Shown here piece after piece: positions 43,876 through 52,443 of a stretch of DNA of 64,000 nucleotides. The translations under genes and the position numbers were made by a program. Below the pieces are notes generated by a model, which saw only the letters and a list, made by a program, of their open reading frames with translations, had not been told where the DNA came from and did not search any database. The stretch's first letter is position 1. Each line of letters starts with the position of its first letter. The stretch covers positions 1 through 64,000 of the forward strand of contig NZ_FMAH01000002.1 in assembly GCF_900094545.1 (NCBI RefSeq), read 5' to 3'. This stretch comes from Martinezella miluonensis (lineage in GTDB: Bacteria > Pseudomonadota > Alphaproteobacteria > Rhizobiales > Rhizobiaceae).

Positions 43876-44574
43876 ATGCCTGCTGCATCGCTGGAGCACC
43901 TGCAACTCCCAGATCAAGCTGCATTGCGGCCGCCTTTCTCGACCCACAAGCCGCGCATCCTCATCCTCTACGGCTCTCTGAGGGCGATCTCCTATAGTCG
44001 GCTTCTGGCACAAGAGGCCGCGCGGCTGCTTGAACACTTCGGTTGCGAAGTGCGAACTTTCAATCCAGAGGGCCTGCCGCTGCCCGACAGCGTGCCCGCG
44101 ACGCATCCCAAAGTGCACGAGCTGCGGAAACTGTCGGAATGGTCGGAAGGACAGGTCTGGGTCAGCCCGGAACGCCATGGTGCGATGACGGGCGTCATGA
44201 AGGCGCAGATCGACTGGATTCCACTGTCAGTCGGCTCGGTACGCCCAACGCAGGGCAAGACACTGGCTCTGATGCAGGTCTCGGGAGGATCGCAGTCGTT
44301 CAACGCGGTTGGCCAGATGCCCATTCTCGGCCGCTGGATGCGGATGATCACCATCCCGAACCAGTCGTCAGTCGCCAGGGCCTTCCAGGAGTTCGACACG
44401 GACGGGCGCATGAAACCCTCGTCTTATTATGACCGTGTCGTCGATGTCTGCGAGGAGCTGGTGAAGTTCACGATCCTCACGCGCGACGCGTCTGACTACC
44501 TCACCGATCGCTATAGCGAGCGAAAGGAAGAAGCCGAAAAACTCGAGCAGCGCGTGAGTCTCAAATCCATATGA
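43876..44574 (+). CDS. arsH: ArsH, NADPH-dependent FMN reductase for organoarsenicals
   Basis: A 232-residue flavodoxin-like protein. The FMN loop is [18 protein letters not shown], the second loop is [23 protein letters not shown], and [24 protein letters not shown] is family-typical. ArsH oxidises methylarsenite and reduces quinones or azo dyes. The ATG at 43876 follows the arsC stop by one base. Confidence 0.95.
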   Translation: MPAASLEHLQLPDQAALRPPFSTHKPRILILYGSLRAISYSRLLAQEAARLLEHFGCEVRTFNPEGLPLPDSVPATHPKVHELRKLSEWSEGQVWVSPERHGAMTGVMKAQIDWIPLSVGSVRPTQGKTLALMQVSGGSQSFNAVGQMPILGRWMRMITIPNQSSVARAFQEFDTDGRMKPSSYYDRVVDVCEELVKFTILTRDASDYLTDRYSERKEEAEKLEQRVSLKSI

Positions 44575-44820
44575 CTGCGGCAAGCACCCAACGTCCGCCT
44601 ATACCGGCAATCCTCGCCCTCGGCATTACGCGGATCATCGGCCATGGGACGCTCCACTAAAGTTTCAACATTCTCGCGCCGGACATGGCGCGGGATTTGA
44701 GCTGGACGTCGGAATGGAGCTTCGGTGCGCTGTCAGCCGCGCTGCTGATTGGTGGTCTCGCTACTGCGGCGATGGGAAAGTGGATCGACCGCTTCGGCGC
44801 CAGCCGCGTGATGTGGAATG
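44571..44820 (+). pseudogene. MFS transporter, N-terminal remnant with an in-frame stop
   Basis: From the ATG at 44571, which overlaps the arsH stop, the frame gives ILALGITRIIGHGTLH, then TAA at 44658-44660, then SFNILAPDMARDLSWTSEWSFGALSAALLIGGLATAAMGKWIDRFGASRVMW. This is the first two membrane helices of an MFS permease, with motif A-like GKWIDRFGASR, as in the MFS gene that often ends rhizobial ars operons. Similarity stops at about 44820. A nonsense mutation plus a truncation make it dead. Confidence 0.8.
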
Positions 44821-45585
44821 ATCTCCAGAGGTAACGCGTGCCGCAACATGACCTATGCTTTGGGTGCTTTGCGTTGTGAGGAGCTACCCGGCGAGAGCTG
44901 CGATGAATGCTCTTGAAAGGATATAGACCGTTGCCCCCCGTCGGTCGCCACGGTCTATAAAATGCTGTTCTATAGGCCTGTCGCGCGCGAGCTAGCGCAA
45001 GCACTGATCCGGCAGCCTGCGTCGATGCATGTTCGTTGTGGAGGCAGAGGCCAACTGCCGCAGGCCAGAGTATCCTTTCCGCTTTACGTGCGGTGGGCGA
45101 AATTATGCTTGTCATCTGAGGCGCAGATGGTCGGTCATGGTGATCACTTCGAACCAAGGCTTGAGCGCCACCGCAGTTGCCGGAACTGACGGGTAGGACG
45201 CCGAGCAATTGGCCTGGCAACACCCCGGCTCGCCCACTGCGACGAACCTTGCACACTCCGAGACTATGCGACCGCCCAGCATTCGAACCGATCCTCGCCA
45301 AGGGCCTTCCCGCCACCGCGCGCAGACCATCACGAAAGCGGTTCATGTTCATGAGCGAAACGGGATGAGAGGCAGATCGATAAAGATTGGGTTGATAAGG
45401 CATGGGTCGCAGAAGAAGGGGCTTAACGTTGAAAGGTATTGGAGGGTTTTTCCACAACGATGACTTGAGAAACAATTCTGCCTCCGGTCGTCACCCAAAG
45501 TCGAGATAAGCCCCAAAATAGTCCTTGACCGCTTTGAAGTGCCTGAGCTAACAGCTTCATAAGTAACGGCACAACTATGTGATTG
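44821..45585. other. no supported gene; long inverted repeat at 44922-44959
   Basis: About 765 bases downstream of the broken MFS gene. TATAGACCGT (44922-44931) and ACGGTCTATA (44950-44959) form a perfect 10-base inverted repeat around 18 bases. Minus-strand frames here (one of 272 codons) have no family resemblance. The stretch probably replaced the rest of the MFS gene. Confidence 0.5.
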
Positions 45586-45604
45586 AGAATATTACTAATA
45601 TTCT
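45586..45604. promoter_or_regulatory. perfect palindrome before the autotransporter gene
   Basis: AGAATATTACTAATATTCT: two perfect 9-base arms around a single C, ending 38 bases before the ATG at 45643. Its position and symmetry fit a dimeric repressor site; the TTAGAA-like half resembles iron-responsive Irr or Fur-type boxes of rhizobia only loosely. Confidence 0.5.
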
Positions 45605-45642
45605 ACTTTCCCTCAGCAACTGATGAAAAATGAGGAGAGAAA

Positions 45643-47886
45643 ATGGTACTCGGCGGCTCATTTCATCTTGAGATTGCATTTAACACACATGCAAGGCTGC
45701 TTTCCCGCCGTAATCGAAGTGCCATTCTTCTTGCTTCGGTCGCGCTCGCTGGGACCTTTGTAGGGCATTCGGCGTTTGCAGGCGATGTGACGGCCTCCTC
45801 TCCGACCTTCCTCGGCACGTTGAGCGGCGGCGGTCCATCCGACGCTTTCTACATCAGCGCAGACGGCTCTGTTGTAGCGGGGGATGCAATCAACGCTAGT
45901 GGATATGAGCGTGCATTCCGCTGGACAAGCGCCACAGGTACCATGGCTGACCTTGGCACGCTCGGCGGCAACAACTCTTATACCCGCAGCCTAAGCGTCG
46001 ATGGCTCCGTTGTCGTGGGCGAATCGACCACAAGTGGCAACCAACTTCGCGCCTTCCGCTGGACAAGCGCCACGGGCATGGTTGACCTCGGCACCCTCGG
46101 CGGCGCCCTTTCTTTTGCTCACGCCGTAAGCGCCGACGGCTCCGTAGTCGTGGGGCAAGCAAGCACAAGCGGCATTGGCAATGGTCACGCCTTCCGCTGG
46201 ACCAGCGCCACGGGCATGACTGACCTCGGCACGCTCGGCGGCGGCGACTCTGTTGGCAACGCCGTAAGCGCCGATGGCTCCGTCGTCGTCGGCCAAGCGA
46301 CCACAAGCAGCAACTATAATCACGCCTTCCGCTGGACAAGCGCAACAGGCACCATGGCCGACCTCGGCACGTTCGGCGGCAACTTCTCTTACGCCTACGC
46401 CGTCAATGCCGACGGCTCTGTCGTCGTGGGGCAGGCTGACACAAACAGCAGCGGCAATAGTCACGCGTTCCGTTGGACCAGCTCTACGAATATGCAGGAT
46501 CTCGGCGTATTATCTGGCGGGACATTGTCCAGCGCTTATCTCGTCACTGCCGACGGCTCCATTGTGGTAGGCGATTCCAATACAGTCGTAAATGGCGTGA
46601 GCGGTATTCATGCATTTCGCTGGACCAGCGCCACGAACATGGTCGATCTCGGCACGCTCGGCGGCACCTTTTCCGATGCCGTTGGCATGAACTCCGGTGG
46701 AACCGTCGTCGTGGGCCAATCTACCACCAGCGGCAATTCCTGGCACGCCTTCCGCTGGACGAGTGCGACGGGCATGGCGGATCTCAACACGCTGCTGGCG
46801 AATGCCGGTGTCAACATGACCGGCATTACCCTCACCCAGGCCAACGGCGTATCCGCCAACGGACAGTACATTGTTGGCGGCGGAACGAACCCGACAAGCA
46901 ACGGCAACATTCAGGCCTATATCGTGCGCTACGTCGATGCGACGGTTGCGCCTCCGACCAGCGGCGGCACGTCGGACCCAATCGCGGGCCTGACGACGCT
47001 GGCATCGCTGCAATCCTCCGCCAATGAGCTTGGCAAAGAGCGCCAGACCACCATGGGGCAAATGCACGGCTTTGCCGACCAGATGCTGCAGGAAGGAACG
47101 GCCTTTGGCACGCCGAGCAGCGTTTCGGCTTTCGGCTCGGTCGGCTCTGCTTCCGCCGGCCTATCCGGACACGTCGATCTCGAGCCGTTCGAAGTCATGG
47201 CTGGTGTCGGCTACGCATCCGAAGACTATCCCGGCGCCTCGATGGAAGGGGCTTTCATCGCCGCCGCTAAACTGCGCTATACCCATATGTTCGATGCACG
47301 ATATGGCGCCTTCGGTGAAGTCGGCGGCTTCTATTCGCCCGACAGCGACTACCACTTCTCCCGGACCTATGCGAACGGCGCCGGCACGGCAATGGGAAGC
47401 GGCAAGGCCTCCGGCGAGCAGGCCTATGGCTTTGCCCGTATTGGCACGCTGATCAAGCTGACGCCGGATGATCAGTTCGCACCGTCGTTCGAACTCGGTC
47501 GTCAGACTTTGCATACGAGCTCCTACAATGAAGTCCTGTCGTCGGTGAACCCGTTCGATGCAAGCATGCCGGCGTCCTCCGCGACGATGGAACTGTTCAA
47601 GCTGCGCGGCCAATGGGTCCATGACTTCACGTCGAAGATCGAGGGATCGGTCTGGGGCGCATGGGCGCATGGCTTCAATTACCACGACGGATCGCAATTG
47701 AATGTCGGCGGCCTGGGAAGCCTGTCGCCGCAAACCTCCGGCAGTCTCGACTGGGCGGAATATGGTGTTCGCGTAGACTACAAGCTCACGGAGAAGATGA
47801 AGGTTGCTGCCTTCGTCAACGGCGTGGCCGGCGGGGATGTCGCCTCGCGCGCCCATGTCGGCCTCGATGTCGCCGTGCGGTTCTGA
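45643..47886 (+). CDS. autotransporter with HAF-repeat passenger
   Basis: A 747-residue surface protein. An extended signal peptide ends at AFA near residue 46. Residues 56-390 are seven HAF-type repeats of about 46 residues (AFRWTSATGMVDLGTLGG) with the spacer VSADGSVVVGQ. A linker (PPTSGGTSDPIAG) leads to a C-terminal beta-barrel of about 270 residues, ending in the outer-membrane signature of alternating residues and final Phe (HVGLDVAVRF). The repeats may form a beta-propeller exposed at the cell surface. GAGGAGAG precedes the ATG, and a palindromic operator lies just upstream. The passenger's binding partner is unknown. Confidence 0.93.
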   Translation: MVLGGSFHLEIAFNTHARLLSRRNRSAILLASVALAGTFVGHSAFAGDVTASSPTFLGTLSGGGPSDAFYISADGSVVAGDAINASGYERAFRWTSATGTMADLGTLGGNNSYTRSLSVDGSVVVGESTTSGNQLRAFRWTSATGMVDLGTLGGALSFAHAVSADGSVVVGQASTSGIGNGHAFRWTSATGMTDLGTLGGGDSVGNAVSADGSVVVGQATTSSNYNHAFRWTSATGTMADLGTFGGNFSYAYAVNADGSVVVGQADTNSSGNSHAFRWTSSTNMQDLGVLSGGTLSSAYLVTADGSIVVGDSNTVVNGVSGIHAFRWTSATNMVDLGTLGGTFSDAVGMNSGGTVVVGQSTTSGNSWHAFRWTSATGMADLNTLLANAGVNMTGITLTQANGVSANGQYIVGGGTNPTSNGNIQAYIVRYVDATVAPPTSGGTSDPIAGLTTLASLQSSANELGKERQTTMGQMHGFADQMLQEGTAFGTPSSVSAFGSVGSASAGLSGHVDLEPFEVMAGVGYASEDYPGASMEGAFIAAAKLRYTHMFDARYGAFGEVGGFYSPDSDYHFSRTYANGAGTAMGSGKASGEQAYGFARIGTLIKLTPDDQFAPSFELGRQTLHTSSYNEVLSSVNPFDASMPASSATMELFKLRGQWVHDFTSKIEGSVWGAWAHGFNYHDGSQLNVGGLGSLSPQTSGSLDWAEYGVRVDYKLTEKMKVAAFVNGVAGGDVASRAHVGLDVAVRF
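45808..46812 (+). repeat. seven tandem about 138-bp HAF repeats inside the autotransporter
   Basis: The protein motif AFRWTS recurs at residues 91, 137, 183, 228, 275, 324 and 369 (steps of 45-49). The matching DNA repeats include CGCTGGACAAGCGCCACGGG and CTCGGCACGCTCGGCGGC and are similar enough for recombination to change copy number. Units 5 and 6 (SSTNMQDLGVLSGG, SATNMVDLGTLGG) are the most divergent. Confidence 0.85.
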
Positions 47887-48194
47887 GGCGCTGCAACAGG
47901 CGATCAATCTCCAAGCTTCGGGTAGCAAGGATACAAAATACAGTAAAAATTGAGAAATTAAGTTGGGGGCGGCCCCGCGCCGCTCCTAACCCCGCGTTGG
48001 TGCGAAATTACCCCAACTAATTTCTGATGCCTTGCCAAATGGTTGTCACGGATATCAACTGAGTGAACATCGAGAGCCGATGCACATTTAGGCCGCTTGC
48101 CTGCCCCGGTGTCGGGGCAGGTGATGTCAAAGCATAGTAAAGTGGCTTTTCTCAGTATCGTTCACGCGAGCAGCGGCTACGCGGGAAAGAGTTG
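47887..48194. other. convergent intergenic region with hairpin
   Basis: About 310 bases between the autotransporter and the LuxR gene. CTGCCCCG (48101-48108) pairs with CGGGGCAG (48113-48120) around GTGT, without a T-tract. It may end transcription from either side. No gene is seen. Confidence 0.5.
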
Positions 48195-48962
48195 TTATCC
48201 GACGAGCTCTCGGATTTTGTAGGCGACCTCGGTACGGTTCGTCGCGTTCAGCTTCTTCATGATGTTGCGAATGTGCACTTTGACGGTGCTCTCGCAAAGA
48301 TCCATCTCATAGGCGATGATCTTGTTTGCCTTGCCTCGCCGCAGCGCTTCGGCGACCACAACTTCTCGTGGTGTAAACAGGCCATCGAGGCAACGGCTTC
48401 TGCTGGCCATGGGAGTGATTGCCTCCTTGGCAGCCAGCAGGCTGCTTGCCGGCACAAAGACGCCGCCTGCGCGCGCAAGCGCTACAGCTTCCGCGGCAAC
48501 CTTTATTCCGACGCTCGTCGGGATGTAGCCGCGCGCGCCGCACTCCAACGCATGCAGGAGTTGTGCAAGTTCATCACCATCGGCACCAACGATTACAGGG
48601 CTTGTCTGGAAGCGTTCGACCAAGGCACAGATCTTGGCACTGACATCGGCGTCAGAAACCTTGCGTCCGCCGATCATGAAGAGAACGGCGGACGGCAATA
48701 CTTCCATATTGCGCATTTGCCATTCATCCAGCGAGCCAACCGTAACAATGTTCAGGGCGTTGTCGCATGCGGTCAAACTCTTCGATAGGCATTCGCGATC
48801 CAGCGCGCGGGAATCGATGAGCAGAATATAATCTTCCCACTCATCGATGCTGGTCTCGCCGGCCATGATGTCCGGCTTCAATGTGTCGGGTGTCCGAACT
48901 GAAGTGATGCGTGTGTCCGGTCCTCGTGCAAATATCTCACTCTTGAACGACTGTCCAATCAT
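48195..48962 (-). CDS. LuxR/NarL-type response-regulator-like transcription factor
   Basis: A 255-residue protein with a receiver-like first half (YILLIDSRALDRECLSKSL, PVIVGADGDE, ECGARGYIPTSVGIKV) and a LuxR HTH at the end (LFTPREVVVAEALRRGKANKIIAYEMDLCESTVKVHIRNIMKKLNATNRTEVAYKI). The phospho-acceptor pocket looks degenerate: the usual DD pair and Lys are not recognised, so it may work without phosphorylation. GAGG lies about 9 bases before the ATG at 48962; a frame 15 codons longer has no RBS. No partner kinase is adjacent. Confidence 0.87.
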   Translation of the reverse strand: MIGQSFKSEIFARGPDTRITSVRTPDTLKPDIMAGETSIDEWEDYILLIDSRALDRECLSKSLTACDNALNIVTVGSLDEWQMRNMEVLPSAVLFMIGGRKVSDADVSAKICALVERFQTSPVIVGADGDELAQLLHALECGARGYIPTSVGIKVAAEAVALARAGGVFVPASSLLAAKEAITPMASRSRCLDGLFTPREVVVAEALRRGKANKIIAYEMDLCESTVKVHIRNIMKKLNATNRTEVAYKIRELVG

Positions 48963-49231
48963 GGCCGCTACCTCTAATTTTGAATTTATCCCTCGTATTT
49001 TTTGCAACTACTTCAGTATTTTATCGGTCCAAAGAACATTTGACCCGCTTAAGTCGAAGTTTTCTATGGTTTTACATGTCAGTTCCCGCTTTTTGAATTT
49101 ATTTTATCGCACTGATTGCTCATTTTTCTCTTCGTCACATTAACATATGTTAACATTAAATTAAAATATTAAATAAAATTGCGCCCTTATTCTCTATTTA
49201 CAATAGAGCCTTGGTATTTCTCAAATGATAG
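48963..49231. promoter_or_regulatory. AT-rich upstream region of the LuxR-type gene
   Basis: A strikingly AT-rich stretch with TTAACATATGTTAA (14-base perfect palindrome, 49140-49153) and ATTAAATTAAAATATTAAAT after it, unlike the GC-rich surroundings. Such DNA is typical of horizontally acquired promoters and of silencer (MucR/Ros-type) targets. Confidence 0.5.
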
Positions 49232-49513
49232 TTGTATCGAAGCGAGTGCGCGACGCGCACGGTCGAGGAAGGCAACAATACCGTTGCGCAACAACTGAAG
49301 ACCCGCTTCATGCATGTCGCTAATCCAAATCGTCATACTGAAGGCTTGTTTGAAAACTTAGACGGATCACTCAGAATAGCGATCGTCAATCTCTTCAGTC
49401 AGTTGAAAAAGGAACTCGGACTACCAATCATCTACATCTCACGTTTGGATTTGTACCGGCAAAGCTTGTCCATGTCAGCGGCTACCAAGCAGACGGACAT
49501 CGATCGAAGATAA
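49232..49513 (+). pseudogene. oligopeptide-type ABC transporter ATPase fragment
   Basis: A short stretch, NLDGSLRIAIVNLFSQLKKELGLPIIYIS, resembles the D-loop to H-loop region of OppD/OppF-like ATPases (SALDVSV..VLNLF..L...LGL..LFISHDL). The expected SHDL turns into RLDLYRQ, and Walker motifs are absent. About 30 residues of one such gene survive. Weak similarity, so the call is tentative. Confidence 0.45.
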
Positions 49514-49616
49514 TTCGCAAATGTTTCACGCACGGTCTGCTCATGAGTTCATAAGATCTCGAAGGGCTCGCCCCAAGCGCGTGAATTGTGTATTTAGCTT
49601 TAGCGGAACGCCGAAG

Positions 49617-51080
49617 ATGATCGAGGTCTTATCGCGGTGTAATGGGATGATCGACGAAAAAAAACTTGAAGAGCGCCTGGTTGTGGTCGAAACGGCCAAA
49701 TCCTGGAGTCCGCGCGTCCTGTCGCGGCTGGAGATGCTGCTGCGTTCGGGCACGGACGAGGCACTTTATCGCGTCAATCCGATTGAGTTCGCAAAAGAGA
49801 AATCGATTTCTGAGGCTGAAGGGATCGATCTTTTCCTCCATGCATGCGTGGCTGGACTGTTCGATATGGACTGGCTGCTCGTTTGTCCGATGTGCTCCGA
49901 CGTTGTCGAGAGCTTCCGGAGCCTGCGCAAACTGCATACGCATTTCCACTGCCACCTCTGCCAAAGCGATTACGACGCCGCGCTGGACGACTACATCACG
50001 GTGACATTTACGGTTTCACCCGCCGTGCGCAGCATCCGCTTCCATAAGCCGGATACGCTTTCGGCTTGGGACTACGTCTTTCATTACAAATTGACGTCGG
50101 GCGGGATCATGCCCGATGGGGTGCCGTGGAGCGAGGCTGCCAAACAGCTCGTAAGAGTGCTCACCCGTATAGAGCCAGGTTCTACGGCCAATCTTGAGGT
50201 TGATGCCGTCGAAGGCGCACTTATGGGTCAGGATTTCGAAAGCGACGCCCAATTTTTTTTCCCGGTCGAAAGTGGGACGGGTGTAACTCTACCCCATGTG
50301 CCGGTCGTACTCGACCGCGGCAAATGCGTGGCCGCCGCAGCAAACATCGTGCCCGGTAAAGTCGTGTTCGAAGTTCGCAACGATGGAAAGCTGCCGGTTG
50401 TATTCGGCATCCTGCAGCTTCCGACGGCAACGTCTCAGCGCCAGAAACTCCACTTCGGGCCGTCCTTATCCGGCAAGCGTCTGCTGACAACGCAAACTTT
50501 TCGCGACGTCTTCCGCTCGGAGGTGATCGGCGCCACCGAGGGCATTGCGGTTCTCGACGTTACCCTTGTGTTCACCGATCTCAAGGGCTCCACGGCGCTC
50601 TACGAGCGGATCGGCGACCTTAACGCCTACATTCAGGTACAGCGGCACTTCCAGCATCTGCTCGATGCCACTGTGCGGCACAATGGCGCCGTCACCAAGA
50701 CGATCGGTGACGCCGTGATGGCAGCGTTTCTGACTTCCGCCGATGCGGTGCAGGCGGCGCTTGATATGCGCGAGGCCGTGGATCAGCTAAATCGGGACCG
50801 CTTGCAACGTGATTTCATCCTAAAAATTGGCGTGCATCGAGGTGCCGCGATCGCCGTTACGCTCAACGAGCGGCTCGACTATTTTGGTCAGACGGTGAAT
50901 ATCGCAGCACGGGTGCAAAACCTTGCCGATGGCGACGAGATCTGCATCACCGAAGAAGTTTACCGCGCGCCGGCTGTGGCGGAAATTATTGCGCCATACC
51001 CAGTGGCAAAAAGTGAGGCCGAACTCAAAGGCGTCAGCAAGGCCATGTCGGTCTATCATATAACCCCGATGAAGCCTTAG
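49617..51080 (+). CDS. zinc-ribbon/DUF5939-class III adenylate/guanylate cyclase
   Basis: About 487 residues. The N-terminal part has a DUF5939-like region with a probable zinc ribbon (CPMC ... CHLC in WLLVCPMCSDVVESFRSLRKL and THFHCHLCQSDYD). A middle beta-rich domain follows, then a class III cyclase catalytic domain with metal Asp in VLDVTLVFTDLKGSTALYER and KTIGDAVMAAF, and transition-state Asn/Arg in TVNIAARVQNL. Product cAMP or cGMP cannot be decided. The start is uncertain: family similarity begins at MIDEKKLEERL (49647), and longer frames reach 49521. Confidence 0.88.
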   Translation: MIEVLSRCNGMIDEKKLEERLVVVETAKSWSPRVLSRLEMLLRSGTDEALYRVNPIEFAKEKSISEAEGIDLFLHACVAGLFDMDWLLVCPMCSDVVESFRSLRKLHTHFHCHLCQSDYDAALDDYITVTFTVSPAVRSIRFHKPDTLSAWDYVFHYKLTSGGIMPDGVPWSEAAKQLVRVLTRIEPGSTANLEVDAVEGALMGQDFESDAQFFFPVESGTGVTLPHVPVVLDRGKCVAAAANIVPGKVVFEVRNDGKLPVVFGILQLPTATSQRQKLHFGPSLSGKRLLTTQTFRDVFRSEVIGATEGIAVLDVTLVFTDLKGSTALYERIGDLNAYIQVQRHFQHLLDATVRHNGAVTKTIGDAVMAAFLTSADAVQAALDMREAVDQLNRDRLQRDFILKIGVHRGAAIAVTLNERLDYFGQTVNIAARVQNLADGDEICITEEVYRAPAVAEIIAPYPVAKSEAELKGVSKAMSVYHITPMKP

Positions 51081-51479
51081 TTAGTGAATCGGCACGGAGC
51101 CCGGTGCGCTAACGAATGCGCATTCACAAAATAGACAGCCGATGGAAATGGCCATCCTTGTGCTGCTCGACCACCAGGGTGGCCGTGAGCGGATATAGCC
51201 TGGATTGAGCAGGCGGGATCTGTAAAATTGAATTTGCAATTTATACGCTCATTGCTTGTAAAATACGCTATTTCTAAATTAGATCTTGCCATCATAAAAA
51301 AACTGTCGCAATCATTGGTTATGGTCCGGAAATGGCCAAAGCCATCCCATGCGCAGCTTAATATATCTACGATATGCCTGATAGGACAGCAGTCTTACCA
51401 GGGCCTTTAATACAATCCTACATCGCAAGAATTTGTTAAGCAGCTTGTATCGAAATAGATCACGAGAAGGCGCACACTC
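51081..51479. promoter_or_regulatory. AT-rich promoter region of the 51.5 kb block
   Basis: About 400 bases, AT-rich from 51220 to 51310, with an inverted repeat AAATTG-N6-CAATTT (51225-51242). No gene is supported. It is the most plausible place for the promoter of the same-strand block that starts at 51480. Confidence 0.45.
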
Positions 51480-52442
51480 ATGGATACCTTGCCGGTAAAG
51501 ATGACGCTTGGAATTCAGCCAACGGGTTGGACAAACGACGATTTTCCAGAAATTGGCAATGACATTCCGTATCAAACCATCCTGGAGCAGACAAAAGAGG
51601 CAGGCTTCGACGGCGGCAGTACCGGGCACAATTATCCGACCCATGCTCCGTCACTCTCGAAAGCCATGCAACTATCCAACCTTAAGATTGCCGCGACATG
51701 GGATGGAACGACATTCACCACCGGTATCGAAATCGAAGAGGCATTTTCGGCATTCCAAGCTCAAGTAGCGTTTTTGAAGTCGGTTGGTGCGCAGGACGTC
51801 GTCGTCGCCGAGCTTGCCAATGCCGTCAATCAGGTCCGAACCAAATCTGTATTGACGGACCGTCCTATTTTCAATGAACCACAGTGGTATCTGCTGACCA
51901 GCCTCCTGGATAGAGCGGGTCAGTATGCCCATGAACAAGGCATGCAGCTAAGCTATCACCCGCATGTTGGAACGGGGGTTATGACCATCAAGGAAACCAT
52001 CCGGCTGATGGAATCAACCAATCCCATCTATGTGGGGCTTTGCTTGGATACAGGTCATCTGCACTATGGCGGCGCAGTCAACTACAAGGACTATGGGGAC
52101 GCCCAAGACTATCGGAGGGCCAGCCAGAGCGAAATCGAGGATTTAACCGAGAGATATGCGAGCCGTATCAAACACGTTCACCTGAAGAACGTGCGCCGGA
52201 ATGTCCTTCCGCTTGCCGTGGACAACAAGTTTAGTTTTTACCAGGCGATCATGCAGGGCATCTTTACTGTCCCGGGCGATCCGGACGGGGATTTGGACCT
52301 ACGTCCCATTCTCAGGATCCTAAAGGGTGCCGGTTATAATCGGTGGATGATCATCGAAGCAGAACAGGACCCAACAAAGGCTAATCCGCTTCAGTGCGCA
52401 AAAACAGCGCGAGCCTTTCTGCGCGAAGAGCTGGGGTGGTAA
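51480..52442 (+). CDS. sugar-phosphate isomerase/epimerase, inosose-dehydratase (IolE)-like
   Basis: A 320-residue TIM-barrel protein of the AP-endonuclease-2/xylose-isomerase-like superfamily. It begins LGIQPTGWTNDDFPEIGNDIPYQTILEQTKEAGFDGGS, much like myo-inosose-2 dehydratase. It keeps metal-site-like residues in LSYHPHVGT, LCLDTGHLHYGG, HVHLKNV and IIEAEQDP. The likely reaction is dehydration or epimerisation of a keto-inositol or keto-sugar. GAGAAGG lies 9 bases before the ATG. It is 1 base ahead of another TIM-barrel gene, so the two act in one pathway. Confidence 0.87.
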   Translation: MDTLPVKMTLGIQPTGWTNDDFPEIGNDIPYQTILEQTKEAGFDGGSTGHNYPTHAPSLSKAMQLSNLKIAATWDGTTFTTGIEIEEAFSAFQAQVAFLKSVGAQDVVVAELANAVNQVRTKSVLTDRPIFNEPQWYLLTSLLDRAGQYAHEQGMQLSYHPHVGTGVMTIKETIRLMESTNPIYVGLCLDTGHLHYGGAVNYKDYGDAQDYRRASQSEIEDLTERYASRIKHVHLKNVRRNVLPLAVDNKFSFYQAIMQGIFTVPGDPDGDLDLRPILRILKGAGYNRWMIIEAEQDPTKANPLQCAKTARAFLREELGW

Positions 52443-52443
52443 A

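Noticed and set aside
44657..45475. A 272-codon minus-strand frame after arsH.
   Set aside because: It starts antisense to the MFS relic and has no recognisable domain, RBS or consistent codon bias.
45808..46812. CRISPR-like regular repeats.
   Set aside because: The 138-bp period is in frame with the HAF protein repeat and has no short conserved repeat with unique spacers.
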